DNA of 64,000 nt from Arachidicoccus rhizosphaerae (GCF_900107765.1 NZ_FNQY01000002.1:62001-126000); one strand, 5' to 3'; counted from the first letter of the stretch, positions 17,771 to 27,562 are shown. The notes: generated from the sequence alone by a model not told the origin. Translations and numbers: made by a program.

Positions 17771-17819
17771 GTTGTATCCGGGAGGAAACAACGCTTAGAT
17801 GGCTGCCCCTGCTGCCAGT

Positions 17820-19337
17820 CTATTTTTTCTGCTCAAACTGCTCCACCAGGGCATTGATTTCTGCCTCCGTCACATTCTTTTTCTGATTATCCAGATTGAT
17901 TACTTCCAGCAGCCCCAGTCCGCCAGGCGTTGCATGAAAGGTATTGACCAGCTCTAACTGATCACTGTGGTCAATGCCGCCTGTGGTGCTGTCCCAGCTC
18001 TCCAGTGTAGACAGGCAGCCGTCTGTGGGTGAATTGGGGTAAAAAGACCAGCCTTCAAAGAAGCTGCCATCCAGCGTGGAACCGTGAATGACAATATAGC
18101 GTCTGCCTATGGCTCCCGCCCAGAAGCTTTCCTGCATGGGGGCATAGGATTGCCAGGAAGGCGGTAATAACAATTTATAATTGTCTAGTTTGGTGCCGGT
18201 ACTGTCATAAGGCAGGTTTCTGAAAAACACCGAATCTGCCTGGAAGGGTAAAATGGACTGCAGGGTCGGGGTGGGGCCGATGAGTTTATCGATGGACACC
18301 CGGGAGCCTGCAATTCTGTATACACCTTGCGGGGTGTTGCCATTCGTAATAAAGGAAGGCAGACCGCTGCCGGATCTGGCCAGTTGCCTGAATATTTTAA
18401 GGCGGCCATTTTTGTCTCTGGCAAAATGCCCGTCTTCATACTGGACGATGCATAGCCCGCTATAATTTCGGTCCCACCGCTGAAAGCTATAGACCGTTTT
18501 TTGGTGCCAGAGCTGCTGATATCTGAATAATTCAAGCACGGAGGGCGTAGGAGTGTGCTGGTCCGCCTGGTGATGCAGCAGATAACCGCGCAGCTGAATA
18601 AACAGGGGACTTTGGTTACTCTGTGCAAATTGTTTGTTGATCTGACCCAGTAAACGGTTGCGGTTACTAAGCGTGCTGTCGGCTCTGTAAGCGTACAGTG
18701 CGGCGATGGCAAATAATTTGGGGTCTCTTTCATAAGGCAGTACCTGTGATACCTGGTCTTTGAAGCCGGTCGGATAGATGCCATAGACGGCTGTCAGCAG
18801 CGCCTGCCGGGTAGAAGCGTCCAGCCGGTAATACTGTTCAAACATTTTCTCAAAGCCTCTCTGACTGTATTGATTTTTGATTAAAAACTGGGTAGCGGAT
18901 AAACAGGCATTCTCAAATTTATAATCGGTATATTGATTCAGGGGACCGGAAAAAGTTTCTCTGATCGTTTTATCCATCAGGTAATTTTTAAAACTGTTTC
19001 TTCTGGCTGTCAGCACAAAATCGCTGTGGATGCCGGCCTTTTCATAATGGATAATACGGGGTACATACACCTGAGGGCTGTCTGTGGCCATTATAGGGCT
19101 GCTTACAGGAACCGTGGTCTGGGGGCGATTAATTCGGTTTGCGGGCGCCTGATTTACGGTGTCTGTGACGGGTGGCCGGGTGGTACTGTCACTCACCTGC
19201 GCCCTGGTAGCTAAAGGCAGCAGCAGGCAGGCGCTGACGATATAGATACAAATCCGGACAGAACAGCGCTGTAAGGCATGGCCGCTGGAATAAATGGTTT
19301 GTTTAAAAGGAAAAGAAGCTGTTATCTGTGAATCCAT
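17820..19337 (-). CDS. Secreted L,D-transpeptidase-like protein (putative)
   Basis: A 505-residue exported protein. A hydrophobic segment (ICIYIVSACLLLPLATRAQ, about residues 29-47) acts as signal sequence, and a Pro/Thr/Val-rich linker follows. The middle 300 residues match nothing I know. Near residues 410-445 there is RRYIVIHGSTLDGSF followed by FYPNSPTDGCLSTLES. The arrangement of His-Gly and, about 20 residues later, a Ser/Thr-x-Gly-Cys motif resembles the YkuD L,D-transpeptidase active site (HG...SHGC), with Thr-Asp before Gly-Cys in place of Ser-His. YkuD enzymes cross-link peptidoglycan or attach proteins to it. The assignment is an inference; the altered motif means activity should not be assumed. 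Confidence 0.55.
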   Translation of the reverse strand: MDSQITASFPFKQTIYSSGHALQRCSVRICIYIVSACLLLPLATRAQVSDSTTRPPVTDTVNQAPANRINRPQTTVPVSSPIMATDSPQVYVPRIIHYEKAGIHSDFVLTARRNSFKNYLMDKTIRETFSGPLNQYTDYKFENACLSATQFLIKNQYSQRGFEKMFEQYYRLDASTRQALLTAVYGIYPTGFKDQVSQVLPYERDPKLFAIAALYAYRADSTLSNRNRLLGQINKQFAQSNQSPLFIQLRGYLLHHQADQHTPTPSVLELFRYQQLWHQKTVYSFQRWDRNYSGLCIVQYEDGHFARDKNGRLKIFRQLARSGSGLPSFITNGNTPQGVYRIAGSRVSIDKLIGPTPTLQSILPFQADSVFFRNLPYDSTGTKLDNYKLLLPPSWQSYAPMQESFWAGAIGRRYIVIHGSTLDGSFFEGWSFYPNSPTDGCLSTLESWDSTTGGIDHSDQLELVNTFHATPGGLGLLEVINLDNQKKNVTEAEINALVEQFEQKK

Positions 19338-19554
19338 TACACGGTATAAATTAAGTGATGTTTTATTATTTGTCTAAGCGGTAAACTTGCTTTTAGACGG
19401 CTACATTTTTATCAAAATTTGTCGCTATTGGCACTCATCATCCAAAAATGCAGCCACAAAAGTACTATATTCAGCCGCCGGATGTGAAAGCAGGTTAAAA
19501 TAAGGTGTAAAGCGTCGTAAAAAATACTGCACTTAGAAAGCGGTCTGCTTATCC

Positions 19555-19562
19555 TATCTTTG
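19555..19562 (+). promoter_or_regulatory. Candidate -7 element for the Ldh-family dehydrogenase
   Basis: TATCTTTG, 18 bases before the ATG at 19581. It also argues against an in-frame TTG start at 19560, which would overlap the box. Confidence 0.5.
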
Positions 19563-19580
19563 CTACTCAATTTATTATAT

Positions 19581-20666
19581 ATGCAAAGTTCTTATAGTTA
19601 TCAGCAGCTGTCCATATTTACAAAGGCTGTATTTTTAAAAATAGGCTGTAATGATTCAGATGCTGATATTGCCACAAGGGTCCTGCTTAGCGCAGATATG
19701 CGGGGAGTGGACAGTCATGGTATTGCCAGGTTAAGCGGATATGTCCGCCTATGGGAGGCAGGCCGTGTCAACACGACTCCCGATATACGGATTGTGCATC
19801 AGACACCCTCCACAGCCGTGGTAGATGGAGACAGGGGATTGGGGCTGGTCGTTGCCCATGAGGCGATGAAAATTGCCATGGAGAAAGCAGAAAAGGTAGG
19901 TACGGGATGGGTGAGTGTAAAAAACAGTAATCATTTCGGGATTGCAGGCATTCATGCCATGATGGCCCTTGAAAAGGATATGATCGGCATGGCCATGACC
20001 AATGCCAGTGCCCTGGTGGCGCCCACTTTTTCTCAGGAAAGGATGCTGGGAACCAACCCGATAGCCGTAGCGATTCCGGCGGGTAAAGAGGCGCCTTTTG
20101 TTGCGGATCTGGCCACGACGACCGTGGCCAATGGTAAGCTGGAGGTCGCCTCCCGTAAAAAAACGTCCATTCCTGCCGGGTGGGCACAGGATAAGGAGGG
20201 ACTGGCCAGCGAAGATCCTGACTGCGTCAAACAAGGCGGCGCATTATTGCCGCTGGGGGGAGACAGGACGCATGGCAGCCATAAAGGGTATGCTTTGAGC
20301 AGTGTGGTAGATATATTTTCCGCTGTACTTAGCGGGGCATCCTATGGCCCCTGGGCACCGCCCTTTCCGGCGTATATCCCCATGCCTGAAAATATGCCGG
20401 GCGAGGGGCTCGGGCATTTTCTGGGCGCCATGCGGGTGGATGCCTTTCGCAGCAAGGAAAGCTTCTTTGAAAATATGGATAACTGGATTAACCGGTTTAA
20501 AAATGCCAAACCGGCTAAAGGCCAGCAAAGAGTCCTGATACCAGGGATGCCGGAAGCTGAAAAAGAGGCAGCGTACCGTATAACCGGCGTGCCATTGATT
20601 GGGCCGGTGGTCGATGATCTGAACAACCTGGCTGGGAAGCTGGGGCTGCCCGCTTTGGATCAATAG
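19581..20666 (+). CDS. Malate/L-lactate dehydrogenase family oxidoreductase (YbiC/MDH2 type)
   Basis: A 361-residue NAD(P)-dependent 2-hydroxyacid dehydrogenase of the Ldh_2 family, unrelated to classical lactate dehydrogenase. Motifs are RGVDSHGIARLSGYV (catalytic His region), KNSNHFGIAGIHAM and LGTNPIAVAIPAG. Family members oxidise malate, lactate, ureidoglycolate, delta-1-piperideine-2-carboxylate or sulfolactate, and the substrate cannot be told from sequence alone. ATG 19581 is chosen because the alternative TTG overlaps the promoter. It is a single gene; no pathway context is visible in its neighbours. Confidence 0.9.
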   Translation: MQSSYSYQQLSIFTKAVFLKIGCNDSDADIATRVLLSADMRGVDSHGIARLSGYVRLWEAGRVNTTPDIRIVHQTPSTAVVDGDRGLGLVVAHEAMKIAMEKAEKVGTGWVSVKNSNHFGIAGIHAMMALEKDMIGMAMTNASALVAPTFSQERMLGTNPIAVAIPAGKEAPFVADLATTTVANGKLEVASRKKTSIPAGWAQDKEGLASEDPDCVKQGGALLPLGGDRTHGSHKGYALSSVVDIFSAVLSGASYGPWAPPFPAYIPMPENMPGEGLGHFLGAMRVDAFRSKESFFENMDNWINRFKNAKPAKGQQRVLIPGMPEAEKEAAYRITGVPLIGPVVDDLNNLAGKLGLPALDQ

Positions 20667-20803
20667 CCGCTTTGCTCCGCTACCTGTCGGGACCTATAAT
20701 CTGGCCATGATCAGAGGGCAGCCTGCGTAGGGGTGTGGGCTGTGGCATAATGTTTGTTTTGAATATGTACAAGCAATAAAACTGAAAATCAAACTGTTCT
20801 ATT

Positions 20804-22204
20804 ATGAAAATAAAAAAATATGTTCTTCTTGGCATGGGCGCCTTAGTGGCGGTTGCCAGCCAGGCTCAAAATTCCGATTATAGTATTCCAAGAGTGACGC
20901 CTTTTTCCGGCGTGAGTGATTACAGAACCTGGTCACTGGGTGCCTTTGGCGGCGTATCCCTGCCGGTTACCCCTTTTGGGAATGATTTTAAAAGACTGGG
21001 TATGGATCAGCTGAGTGCCATTTACGGCCTCAGCCTTAAAAAACAGATTTACCACGGGTTTGGCCTGCAACTGGATGTAATGCGGGGCCAGGTAAAGGGG
21101 CATAATAAGTCCGACCAGTACGCCTGGATTCTCCAGGATATGGGTGACGTGGTAAGAACTGCAGATAATTTTAAAACAGATATAGATCTGGCCACTTCCT
21201 TAAGCGGTGTTTTTACACTGGGAACGATTAACTGGCTCAATAAACAGGCTACGGTATTGCCTTATATCAGCGCGGGTGGAGGCTACATGCGCTTTCACAC
21301 AAAAGTGGGAGCAGGCGATGATGCCTATACCTATGTGTCAAATAAGGGTGTTACGACCCAGACAAAACCCGATGCCAGCACGGCTTTTTATATTCCCGTG
21401 GGTGTAGGTGCTAAATTTAATGTGGCGACCGGTATTAATCTGGACGTTAGCTACCACGCTAATTTTGTAAACAGCAAGTACTTTGACGGCGTGGGAGCCA
21501 GCGGTCACAATGACCGTTTTTCCGGCGTGCGCATAGGAATCGAATTTGCGCTCGGCAACCGAAATAAACCGCAGCTTGCGGTCGTGAATGCGCCGGCGCA
21601 GCTAGCCATGGATTTATATGAACGCAATCAGGATCTTAAACGACAGCTGGATCAGGCAAATGAAGATAATAAACAGGCCGTTGAAGGGCTGCGTGGTCAG
21701 CTGGAAAACGCTAAAAAAGACAGTGATGGCGATGGTGTGGCTGATATTTTTGACAAATGCCCCAATACTGAAAACGGGGTAAGGGTGGATGGGGCCGGCT
21801 GTCCGCTGCCGCAACCCAAACAGATCATTAAACAGGAAAAAGTAGTGGTTACCCAGCAGGATCGTAAAATTGTGGATGAAGCCATTAAGGATCTGGAATT
21901 TGATTTAGGAAAAGCGACCATCCGTCCCAGCTCTTTCCCTAGTCTGGACAGAGTGTCTGAACTGCTCATCAATAAGAATTTTAGTCTGAAACTCGCCGGT
22001 CATACGGACAATACCGGCAGTAATGCCCTGAATATGCGTCTTTCCAAAGAAAGAGCGGAAGCCGTAAAAGCTTATCTGGTATCTAAAGGAGCGAACGCCT
22101 CCCGTATCGAGGCAGTAGGATATGGCAGCAGCCAGCCCATCGCCACCAATGATACTGCTGAAGGCAGACAGCAGAACAGAAGAGTAGAATTTACCCTTTA
22201 CTAG
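20804..22204 (+). CDS. OmpA-family outer membrane protein with thrombospondin type 3 repeat
   Basis: A 466-residue envelope protein. A signal peptide (residues 1-22, ending SQAQ) is followed by a beta-barrel-like region to about residue 255. A helical stretch (QLAMDLYERNQDLKRQLDQA) and an acidic calcium-binding TSP3-type segment (KDSDGDGVADIFDKCPNTE) come next. Last is the OmpA C-terminal domain, with IRPSSFPSLDRVSELL, GHTDNTGSNALNMRLSKERA and GYGSSQPIATNDTAEGRQQN. That domain binds peptidoglycan through meso-diaminopimelate and tethers the outer membrane to the cell wall. Typical of Bacteroidota. Monocistronic. Confidence 0.94.
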   Translation: MKIKKYVLLGMGALVAVASQAQNSDYSIPRVTPFSGVSDYRTWSLGAFGGVSLPVTPFGNDFKRLGMDQLSAIYGLSLKKQIYHGFGLQLDVMRGQVKGHNKSDQYAWILQDMGDVVRTADNFKTDIDLATSLSGVFTLGTINWLNKQATVLPYISAGGGYMRFHTKVGAGDDAYTYVSNKGVTTQTKPDASTAFYIPVGVGAKFNVATGINLDVSYHANFVNSKYFDGVGASGHNDRFSGVRIGIEFALGNRNKPQLAVVNAPAQLAMDLYERNQDLKRQLDQANEDNKQAVEGLRGQLENAKKDSDGDGVADIFDKCPNTENGVRVDGAGCPLPQPKQIIKQEKVVVTQQDRKIVDEAIKDLEFDLGKATIRPSSFPSLDRVSELLINKNFSLKLAGHTDNTGSNALNMRLSKERAEAVKAYLVSKGANASRIEAVGYGSSQPIATNDTAEGRQQNRRVEFTLY

Positions 22205-22304
22205 ACGTATAAGGTGTATTAGGGGATAAAAAAACAGGCATGGCGCCTTCCGGCTTTTTACCCGGCTAAGACAAATCAATTAAGACTGAGTGGCCGGAAA
22301 CTTC

Positions 22305-22366
22305 CCCAAAAAGGGCAGCAGCATTCCAGTAGTAAACGCTGGCAGTGACTGCTGCCCTTTTTTGGG
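22305..22366. terminator. Bidirectional terminator between ompA-like gene and glycosylase gene
   Basis: CCCAAAAAGGGCAGCAG and CTGCTGCCCTTTTTTGGG form a stem of about 17 bp around a 28-base loop, with A and T runs on both sides. The genes on either side converge. Confidence 0.8.
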
Positions 22367-22444
22367 TAGCCGTCTACTTTAGGGCTAAACAGGCGTGTGC
22401 TGGACGGTGGCCTTCGGATCCTGGACGTAGATTTACATTAAGAT

Positions 22445-22951
22445 TTAGGTCCTGGTGAGCATCGTTTTATAAACTGCTGCCTTTTGTTCTAAAGACAACC
22501 GTGCATATCTGGGAGAGGGAGAAGGCAATAACTCCGTGTTGGTAAAGGTAGGGAAACAACGTTTGAACTGTTTTTCTACAAAACGACTGGTAAAACAAAT
22601 GCGTACCTGGGGGTGCTCTTGAAGGATTTTTGCAATAGCCTGATCATTATAGCGGATGATTTGTAAATCCTGATCCGCATTGCTGTCTTTTAACCGGTTG
22701 ATTTGTAGTAGGATATCGGCAATCCCGATTCCTTGACGGGTGAGCAGCTCCCTTTTTGCTTTTGTATCCGGCAAGGGCTGGTTAAAGGCGATCTCCAGGA
22801 TTTTCCAGAGCTGATTGCGTTTGGCACTATAAAACCACTGATTGTCCGGGTCCTTATGTAAGGTGTCAGCTCTGCCCGGAAAACTGCCCATCAATAAAAT
22901 CTTTAAGGGATGCGGTACAAAAGGGGCATGTGGATGAGTCTCTATCTGCAT
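22445..22951 (-). CDS. Uracil-DNA glycosylase superfamily protein, DNA-deoxyinosine glycosylase type
   Basis: A 168-residue base-excision repair glycosylase. The N-terminal ILLMGSFPGRADTLHKD and FYSAKRNQLWKILE are the GxxP-type water-activating loop and the F/W base-binding region of the UDG superfamily. LPSPSPRYARLS near the C-terminus is the DNA-intercalating motif region (SPSxR/A). Proteins of this size and pattern are grouped as DNA-deoxyinosine glycosylases (TIGR04274), which remove hypoxanthine left by adenine deamination. The exact lesion range is inferred. It stands alone. Confidence 0.85.
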   Translation of the reverse strand: MQIETHPHAPFVPHPLKILLMGSFPGRADTLHKDPDNQWFYSAKRNQLWKILEIAFNQPLPDTKAKRELLTRQGIGIADILLQINRLKDSNADQDLQIIRYNDQAIAKILQEHPQVRICFTSRFVEKQFKRCFPTFTNTELLPSPSPRYARLSLEQKAAVYKTMLTRT

Positions 22952-23074
22952 CCCTTAAAGGTAGTTATTAAACAGGTTTTCGGAAGCGGTAATTTTTATT
23001 CATGTATGCTCCCTGTGGCAATTTTTTTTTTCAACAAGCGGCAAAAGCAGCTGTAATCTTTTTATATTTATTCT

Positions 23075-23683
23075 ATGGAAAAACATCAACCTCATCTATT
23101 TATGTGCCTGATCGGCTGTAAGCCCGAGGGCAGGCATATTGAACAGCATGATATTTTTTTTGGCATCGCAGCGGACGCTGAGGGGCTTACCCGTCAGATG
23201 GAAGCTTTCTGGCCTGAGGGGGGTAAACTGCATCTGGACGCCTGGCGCCGGGTGACCCGGGTCGGCGATGTAGCCGTGACAGTTGAGCCAAGAACGCTGT
23301 CGCCGGACAAGGGAGGCAAGGCGAATGAACCGCAGGCCGCTGACCTACGCCAATTATATTTTATCAACATGGGAGGCTATCAGCCGGCGGTATTTGAAGA
23401 GTATCATTATAAGTTGCTGACGGTGCAAAAAGATAAGCCGGGGGCTATCCGGGCGGCTAAGCAGTCTGAGTTTTATAAACAGGCAGCAGGCTCTCATATT
23501 GACGATCAGTACGGCGTGGATATCGATGATCTTTACAACGTGGAGGACATTCTGGCCCCGGAGCTAAAGGAAAAATTTTATTTAAGTTTTCAGGATTTGC
23601 CAAAGGAGCAGCAGGAGGGTGACCTTCAGGATGACTGGCATATCGGATATACCAAGTTAAGTCAGCTGCAGAAAATTATTTGA
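23075..23683 (+). CDS. DUF1543 domain protein
   Basis: A 202-residue cytoplasmic protein. It matches the DUF1543 pattern: LFMCLIGCKPEGRHIEQHDI then FFGIA near the start, and LRQLYFINMGGYQPAVFEEY in the middle, which read as two copies of a small alpha/beta unit that begins each time with a core strand ending LIGC or NMGGY. Members are found in many Bacteroidota and Proteobacteria; no biochemical role is established. A single gene, no operon partner visible. Confidence 0.85.
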   Translation: MEKHQPHLFMCLIGCKPEGRHIEQHDIFFGIAADAEGLTRQMEAFWPEGGKLHLDAWRRVTRVGDVAVTVEPRTLSPDKGGKANEPQAADLRQLYFINMGGYQPAVFEEYHYKLLTVQKDKPGAIRAAKQSEFYKQAAGSHIDDQYGVDIDDLYNVEDILAPELKEKFYLSFQDLPKEQQEGDLQDDWHIGYTKLSQLQKII

Positions 23684-23789
23684 TTTTCAGGGTTTAATAA
23701 GAAAAACCTTTTGGTTGTAAACCGTAAGGAGGATGGAGGATTGTGCTAAATATTTTATTCACACCTGGGCAATTTACCAAAAAGCATGT

Positions 23790-23797
23790 TATATTTG
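23790..23797 (+). promoter_or_regulatory. Candidate -7 element for parC
   Basis: TATATTTG matches the Bacteroidota -7 consensus and predicts a leader of about 120 bases before parC. No -33 TTTG was seen at the usual distance. Confidence 0.45.
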
Positions 23798-23924
23798 CGG
23801 GCGGTTGATATTAAAAAATAATGCATCCATATAGCGCAAAAGCGAATAATTCCGTTAAATTGCCCTTACCGGGAGCAGGGCGCTTCATGGATATAAAATG
23901 AATTACAACAGGATTTAACCATAC

Positions 23925-26459
23925 ATGGCAAAAGAAGTAAAGAAAGAAGTAAAAAGAGAATTAGACCTGAGCATTAATACCGGTGTTCAGGGGCAATATA
24001 AAAACTGGTTTTTAGATTACGCCTCCTATGTAATTTTGGAGCGTGCCGTTCCTGCAATTGAAGACGGGTTAAAGCCCGTTCAGCGCAGGATCCTGCATGC
24101 CATGAAAGAAATGGATGATGGCAGATACAATAAGGTAGCCAATATTATCGGGCAATCCATGCAATATCATCCCCATGGGGACATGAGTATCGGAGATGCG
24201 CTGGTCAATATGGGACAAAAAGACCTGCTGATCGATTGTCAGGGTAACTGGGGAGATGTCAGGACCGGAGATCCCGCAGCGGCCTCCCGTTATATCGAGG
24301 CCAGGTTGTCCAAACTGGCCCTGGAAATTGCTTTTAATCCCAAAACCACGCATTGGCAGCTTAGTTACGATGGTCGTAAAAACGAACCCATCACGCTGCC
24401 CATGAAATTTCCGCTGGTGCTGGCCCAAGGGGCCGATGGTATTGCCGTAGGTCTTTCCACCAAAATATTACCGCATAACTTTATTGAACTCTGTGATGCA
24501 TCCATCAAATATCTGAAGGGTAGAAAATTTGAGTTGTATCCTGATTTTCTGACCGGTGGCATGGTGGATGTCTCTCATTATAATAAAGGGAAAAGAGGAG
24601 GTAAGGTAAAAGTCAGAGCCATTATTGAGGAGCAGGACAAAAAAACGCTGGTGATTAAAAGTGTACCTTATGGCGTAACCACTTCTTCCCTGGTAGATAG
24701 CATTGTAAAAGCCAATGATAATGGTAAGATTAAAATTAAAAAAGTTACGGACGGTACCGCCCAGGAGGTAGCCATATACGTAGAGCTGGCTGCCGGTATT
24801 TCTCCTGATATTACCATTGATGCCTTGTATGCTTTTACGGATTGTGAAATCAGTATTTCTCCCAATGCCTGTGTCATTGTTGAAAATAAACCGCGTTTTA
24901 TTACGGTCAATGAACTGCTGGAGACCTCTACGGAAAACACCAAAGGACTCCTGAAAAGAGAACTGGAAATCAAACTGGCAGAACTGGAGGAGAAATGGCA
25001 TTATACTTCCCTTGAAAAAATCTTCTTTGAAGAGAAAATATATAAGGAACTGGAACAAAAGCATAAGAGCTGGGAGGTCGTTATCGATGCCATTGACAAG
25101 GCTTTTGATCCTTTTAAGAAGAAACTCAAAAGGCCTATTGAAAGAGAGGATCTGCTCAAACTGACAGAGAAACCGGTTCGTCGTATCTATAGACTGGACA
25201 TCAATGACTTGATCGAACAGATCAAAACCATTGATGAAGAAATCAATCAGGTACAGTTTAACCTGGATCACCTGACAGATTTTTCCATCGCCTATTTTGA
25301 GAACCTGATTAAAAAATTCGGAAAAGGCCGGGAAAGAAAAACAGAGATCAAGGTGTTTGATTCCATTGAAGCCAAGCATGTGGTGATCGCTAATACCAAA
25401 CTTTATATCAATGCCGCCGAAGGCTTTATCGGAACCAGTCTGAAGAAAAATGATTTTCTATGTGAATGTTCTGATCTGGATGATATTATCTGCTTTACCA
25501 AGGCCGGTGTGATGAAAGTCGTCCGGGTGGCGGATAAAGTTTTTATCGGTAAGGATATATTACATGCAGCCGTTTTCCAGAAAGGAGATGAAAGGACCAC
25601 TTATAATATGATTTATGTGGATGGTCAGTCGGGTGTCAGTTATGCGAAGCGCTTTAATGTTACAGGCATCACCCGTGACAAGGATTACGATCTGACCAAA
25701 GGCTCCGACAAAAGCAAGGTGCACTATTTTACGGCCAACCCGAACGGAGAAGCAGAGGTCGTCCGTATCCTGTTAAGTCCTAACTGTTCAGCCAAGAAAA
25801 AAGAGCTGGATTTTGATTTCAGCACCCTTGAAATCAAAGGCCGGGGCAGTAACGGTAATCAGATCGTGAAATACCCGGTCAGATCCATTAAGCTGAAAGA
25901 GAAAGGTAAATCGACCTTGGAAGGCAGGAAGCTTTGGTTTGATGATAAATTCGGGCGCTTAAATACCGAAGAGAAAGGGCAGCTGCTGGGCACCTTTGAT
26001 GATGAAAATATACTGGTTATTTATAATGATGGTAATTATGAGATTGTAGATACCGAACTCAACCAGCGCTTTGATGTGGAAAAAGTCCTGATGATTGAAA
26101 AATTTGATCCCGAGAAAATCATTACGGCTGTTTATCTGGATAATGATAAAAAGCAGTTTAATGTGAAACGGTTTAAAATTGAGACCTCGACGCTTAAATC
26201 AAGATTCAGCTTTATCAAAGACGGGGAGGGGAATTATGTGGAAGCCGTGACCATGGATGAGGAGCCGGTATTACAAGTGCAGATAGGACGTGGTTCTGCC
26301 GTGAGGGCGACCAAGTTTAGGATTGCCAATCTGGTGGAAGTCATGGGCTGGAAAGCCGTAGGCGCGAAACTCATGGATTTTAGTAAATCAGTGGCCATGG
26401 AATGGATCAGCCCCAAAAAATCAACGCAGGGCGGTGATGATCAGCCCAGCCTTTTCTGA
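23925..26459 (+). CDS. parC: DNA topoisomerase IV subunit A
   Basis: The DNA-cleaving subunit of a type IIA topoisomerase, which decatenates daughter chromosomes. The 844-residue protein has the winged-helix core with DGLKPVQRRILHAM, and Y123 (in ASRYIEARLS) is the catalytic tyrosine that forms the 5-prime-phosphotyrosyl bond. GYRA-box-like motifs are absent and the C-terminal domain is divergent. Together with the INTGVQGQYKNWFLDYASYV start this points to ParC rather than GyrA. The quinolone-determining region includes IIGQSMQYHPHGD, with Ser and Met where GyrA has Ser/Asp-type residues. ParE is not in the window. The long antisense frame at 24468-25379 is a codon-bias shadow. Confidence 0.94.
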   Translation: MAKEVKKEVKRELDLSINTGVQGQYKNWFLDYASYVILERAVPAIEDGLKPVQRRILHAMKEMDDGRYNKVANIIGQSMQYHPHGDMSIGDALVNMGQKDLLIDCQGNWGDVRTGDPAAASRYIEARLSKLALEIAFNPKTTHWQLSYDGRKNEPITLPMKFPLVLAQGADGIAVGLSTKILPHNFIELCDASIKYLKGRKFELYPDFLTGGMVDVSHYNKGKRGGKVKVRAIIEEQDKKTLVIKSVPYGVTTSSLVDSIVKANDNGKIKIKKVTDGTAQEVAIYVELAAGISPDITIDALYAFTDCEISISPNACVIVENKPRFITVNELLETSTENTKGLLKRELEIKLAELEEKWHYTSLEKIFFEEKIYKELEQKHKSWEVVIDAIDKAFDPFKKKLKRPIEREDLLKLTEKPVRRIYRLDINDLIEQIKTIDEEINQVQFNLDHLTDFSIAYFENLIKKFGKGRERKTEIKVFDSIEAKHVVIANTKLYINAAEGFIGTSLKKNDFLCECSDLDDIICFTKAGVMKVVRVADKVFIGKDILHAAVFQKGDERTTYNMIYVDGQSGVSYAKRFNVTGITRDKDYDLTKGSDKSKVHYFTANPNGEAEVVRILLSPNCSAKKKELDFDFSTLEIKGRGSNGNQIVKYPVRSIKLKEKGKSTLEGRKLWFDDKFGRLNTEEKGQLLGTFDDENILVIYNDGNYEIVDTELNQRFDVEKVLMIEKFDPEKIITAVYLDNDKKQFNVKRFKIETSTLKSRFSFIKDGEGNYVEAVTMDEEPVLQVQIGRGSAVRATKFRIANLVEVMGWKAVGAKLMDFSKSVAMEWISPKKSTQGGDDQPSLF

Positions 26460-26494
26460 TAAAAGATAACGCCACCGATCCATTGCTGGCGTCA

Positions 26495-26539
26495 GCATAA
26501 AAAAGTCCGTTTCTGTAACAGAAACGGACTTTTTTATGC
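26495..26539. terminator. Bidirectional terminator between parC and the TerC gene
   Basis: A 22-base perfect inverted repeat (GCATAAAAAAGTCCGTTTCT plus GT and its complement) with T-runs on both strands. It ends two convergent genes. Confidence 0.92.
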
Positions 26540-26566
26540 TGGACAGTTCTTGAAGCTGCGCCGCAC

Positions 26567-27562
26567 CTAAGCATCTGTTTTGGGCGGCAGATCGTTTTGG
26601 GTGGGGGTTGCTTTGACCGGAATCAGCAAGGAGGCGGCAATGCTGACACCCACACAAAGGACGATTACGCCCAGGGAAATACCGATGGGTATATGGATAT
26701 GGAAAAATTCAATCAGCATTTTAACACCGATAAAGATTAGGATAAAGGCGATTCCCTGTTGGAGGAAGCGGAACTTGTTGGCGGCGCCTCTAAGCAGGAA
26801 AAACAGGCTTCTAAGCCCCAGGATGGCAAAAATGTTACTGGAATAAATCACCAGTACATCGCTGCTGGAGAATTTGGCATTGGCACCGTCTTTCACCAGC
26901 GATACCACGGTCGGTATGCTGTCCAGGGCAAAGGCAATATCAGTCACCGCCAGCACGATAACGACCAGTGTTAAGGAGGTGAATAGCTTCTTGCCGTTTT
27001 TTTTGAGGGTATATTTTCCATTCGGATCCTCGTCGGTGAAAGGCAGCGTTCTTTTTACCCATTGGAAGAATTTGGAATCCATCATATTAAATTCATGAGA
27101 TTCCTTCTGGATAAAGAGCTTTATGCCGGTATACAGTAAAAACGCCCCGAAAATGTACATGATCCAGTGAAAGCGGTCAATAAGGCCGATGCCTACGGCT
27201 ATAAATATAATTCTAAATACGATGGCCAAAAGAATACCAACCAGTAAGGCCCGACCCATATCGGTTTCTTTTATTTTGAAAGCGGCAAATATGAGGATAA
27301 AGACAAAAATATTGTCAATACTCAGGCTCCATTCCATCAGGTAAGCTGAAATGTATTTAGTAGCTGCATTGGAGCCGTTTTCATACCAGATAAAACCCCA
27401 GAATATCAGCGAAAGACCGATCCAGAAAATGGTTTGCAGGGTCGCCTGTTTAATGGTCACCTCCTTGCCTTTTTTGCTCATGAGCCCCAGATCCAGCAGC
27501 AAGGCCAGGATCAGGACAACAGCGAAACAGCCGTAAATGATTTCCGTATGGGTAATGGTCAT
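26567..27562 (-). CDS. TerC/Alx family integral membrane protein
   Basis: A 331-residue membrane protein from the ATG at 27562 (MTITHTEIIYG); a longer form from 27616 is possible. Eight or nine hydrophobic helices are visible, for example FAVVLILALLLDLGLM, SIDNIFVFILIFAAFKI, ALLVGILLAIVFRIIFIAVG and IMYIFGAFLLYTGIKLFIQ. The helix motif SIDNIFVF and DIAFALDSIPTV carry the conserved aspartates thought to bind metal. TerC proteins have been linked to tellurite resistance and, more recently, to manganese export and metalation of exported proteins. No ter operon is nearby, so a metal-homeostasis role is more likely than tellurite resistance. Confidence 0.9.
   Translation of the reverse strand: MTITHTEIIYGCFAVVLILALLLDLGLMSKKGKEVTIKQATLQTIFWIGLSLIFWGFIWYENGSNAATKYISAYLMEWSLSIDNIFVFILIFAAFKIKETDMGRALLVGILLAIVFRIIFIAVGIGLIDRFHWIMYIFGAFLLYTGIKLFIQKESHEFNMMDSKFFQWVKRTLPFTDEDPNGKYTLKKNGKKLFTSLTLVVIVLAVTDIAFALDSIPTVVSLVKDGANAKFSSSDVLVIYSSNIFAILGLRSLFFLLRGAANKFRFLQQGIAFILIFIGVKMLIEFFHIHIPIGISLGVIVLCVGVSIAASLLIPVKATPTQNDLPPKTDA

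Noticed and set aside
24468-25379. 303-codon open frame antisense to parC
   Set aside because: It lies wholly opposite a well-conserved gene and follows its codon pattern. The product has no recognisable motif beyond biased Phe, Ile and Asp runs. Likely a shadow frame.
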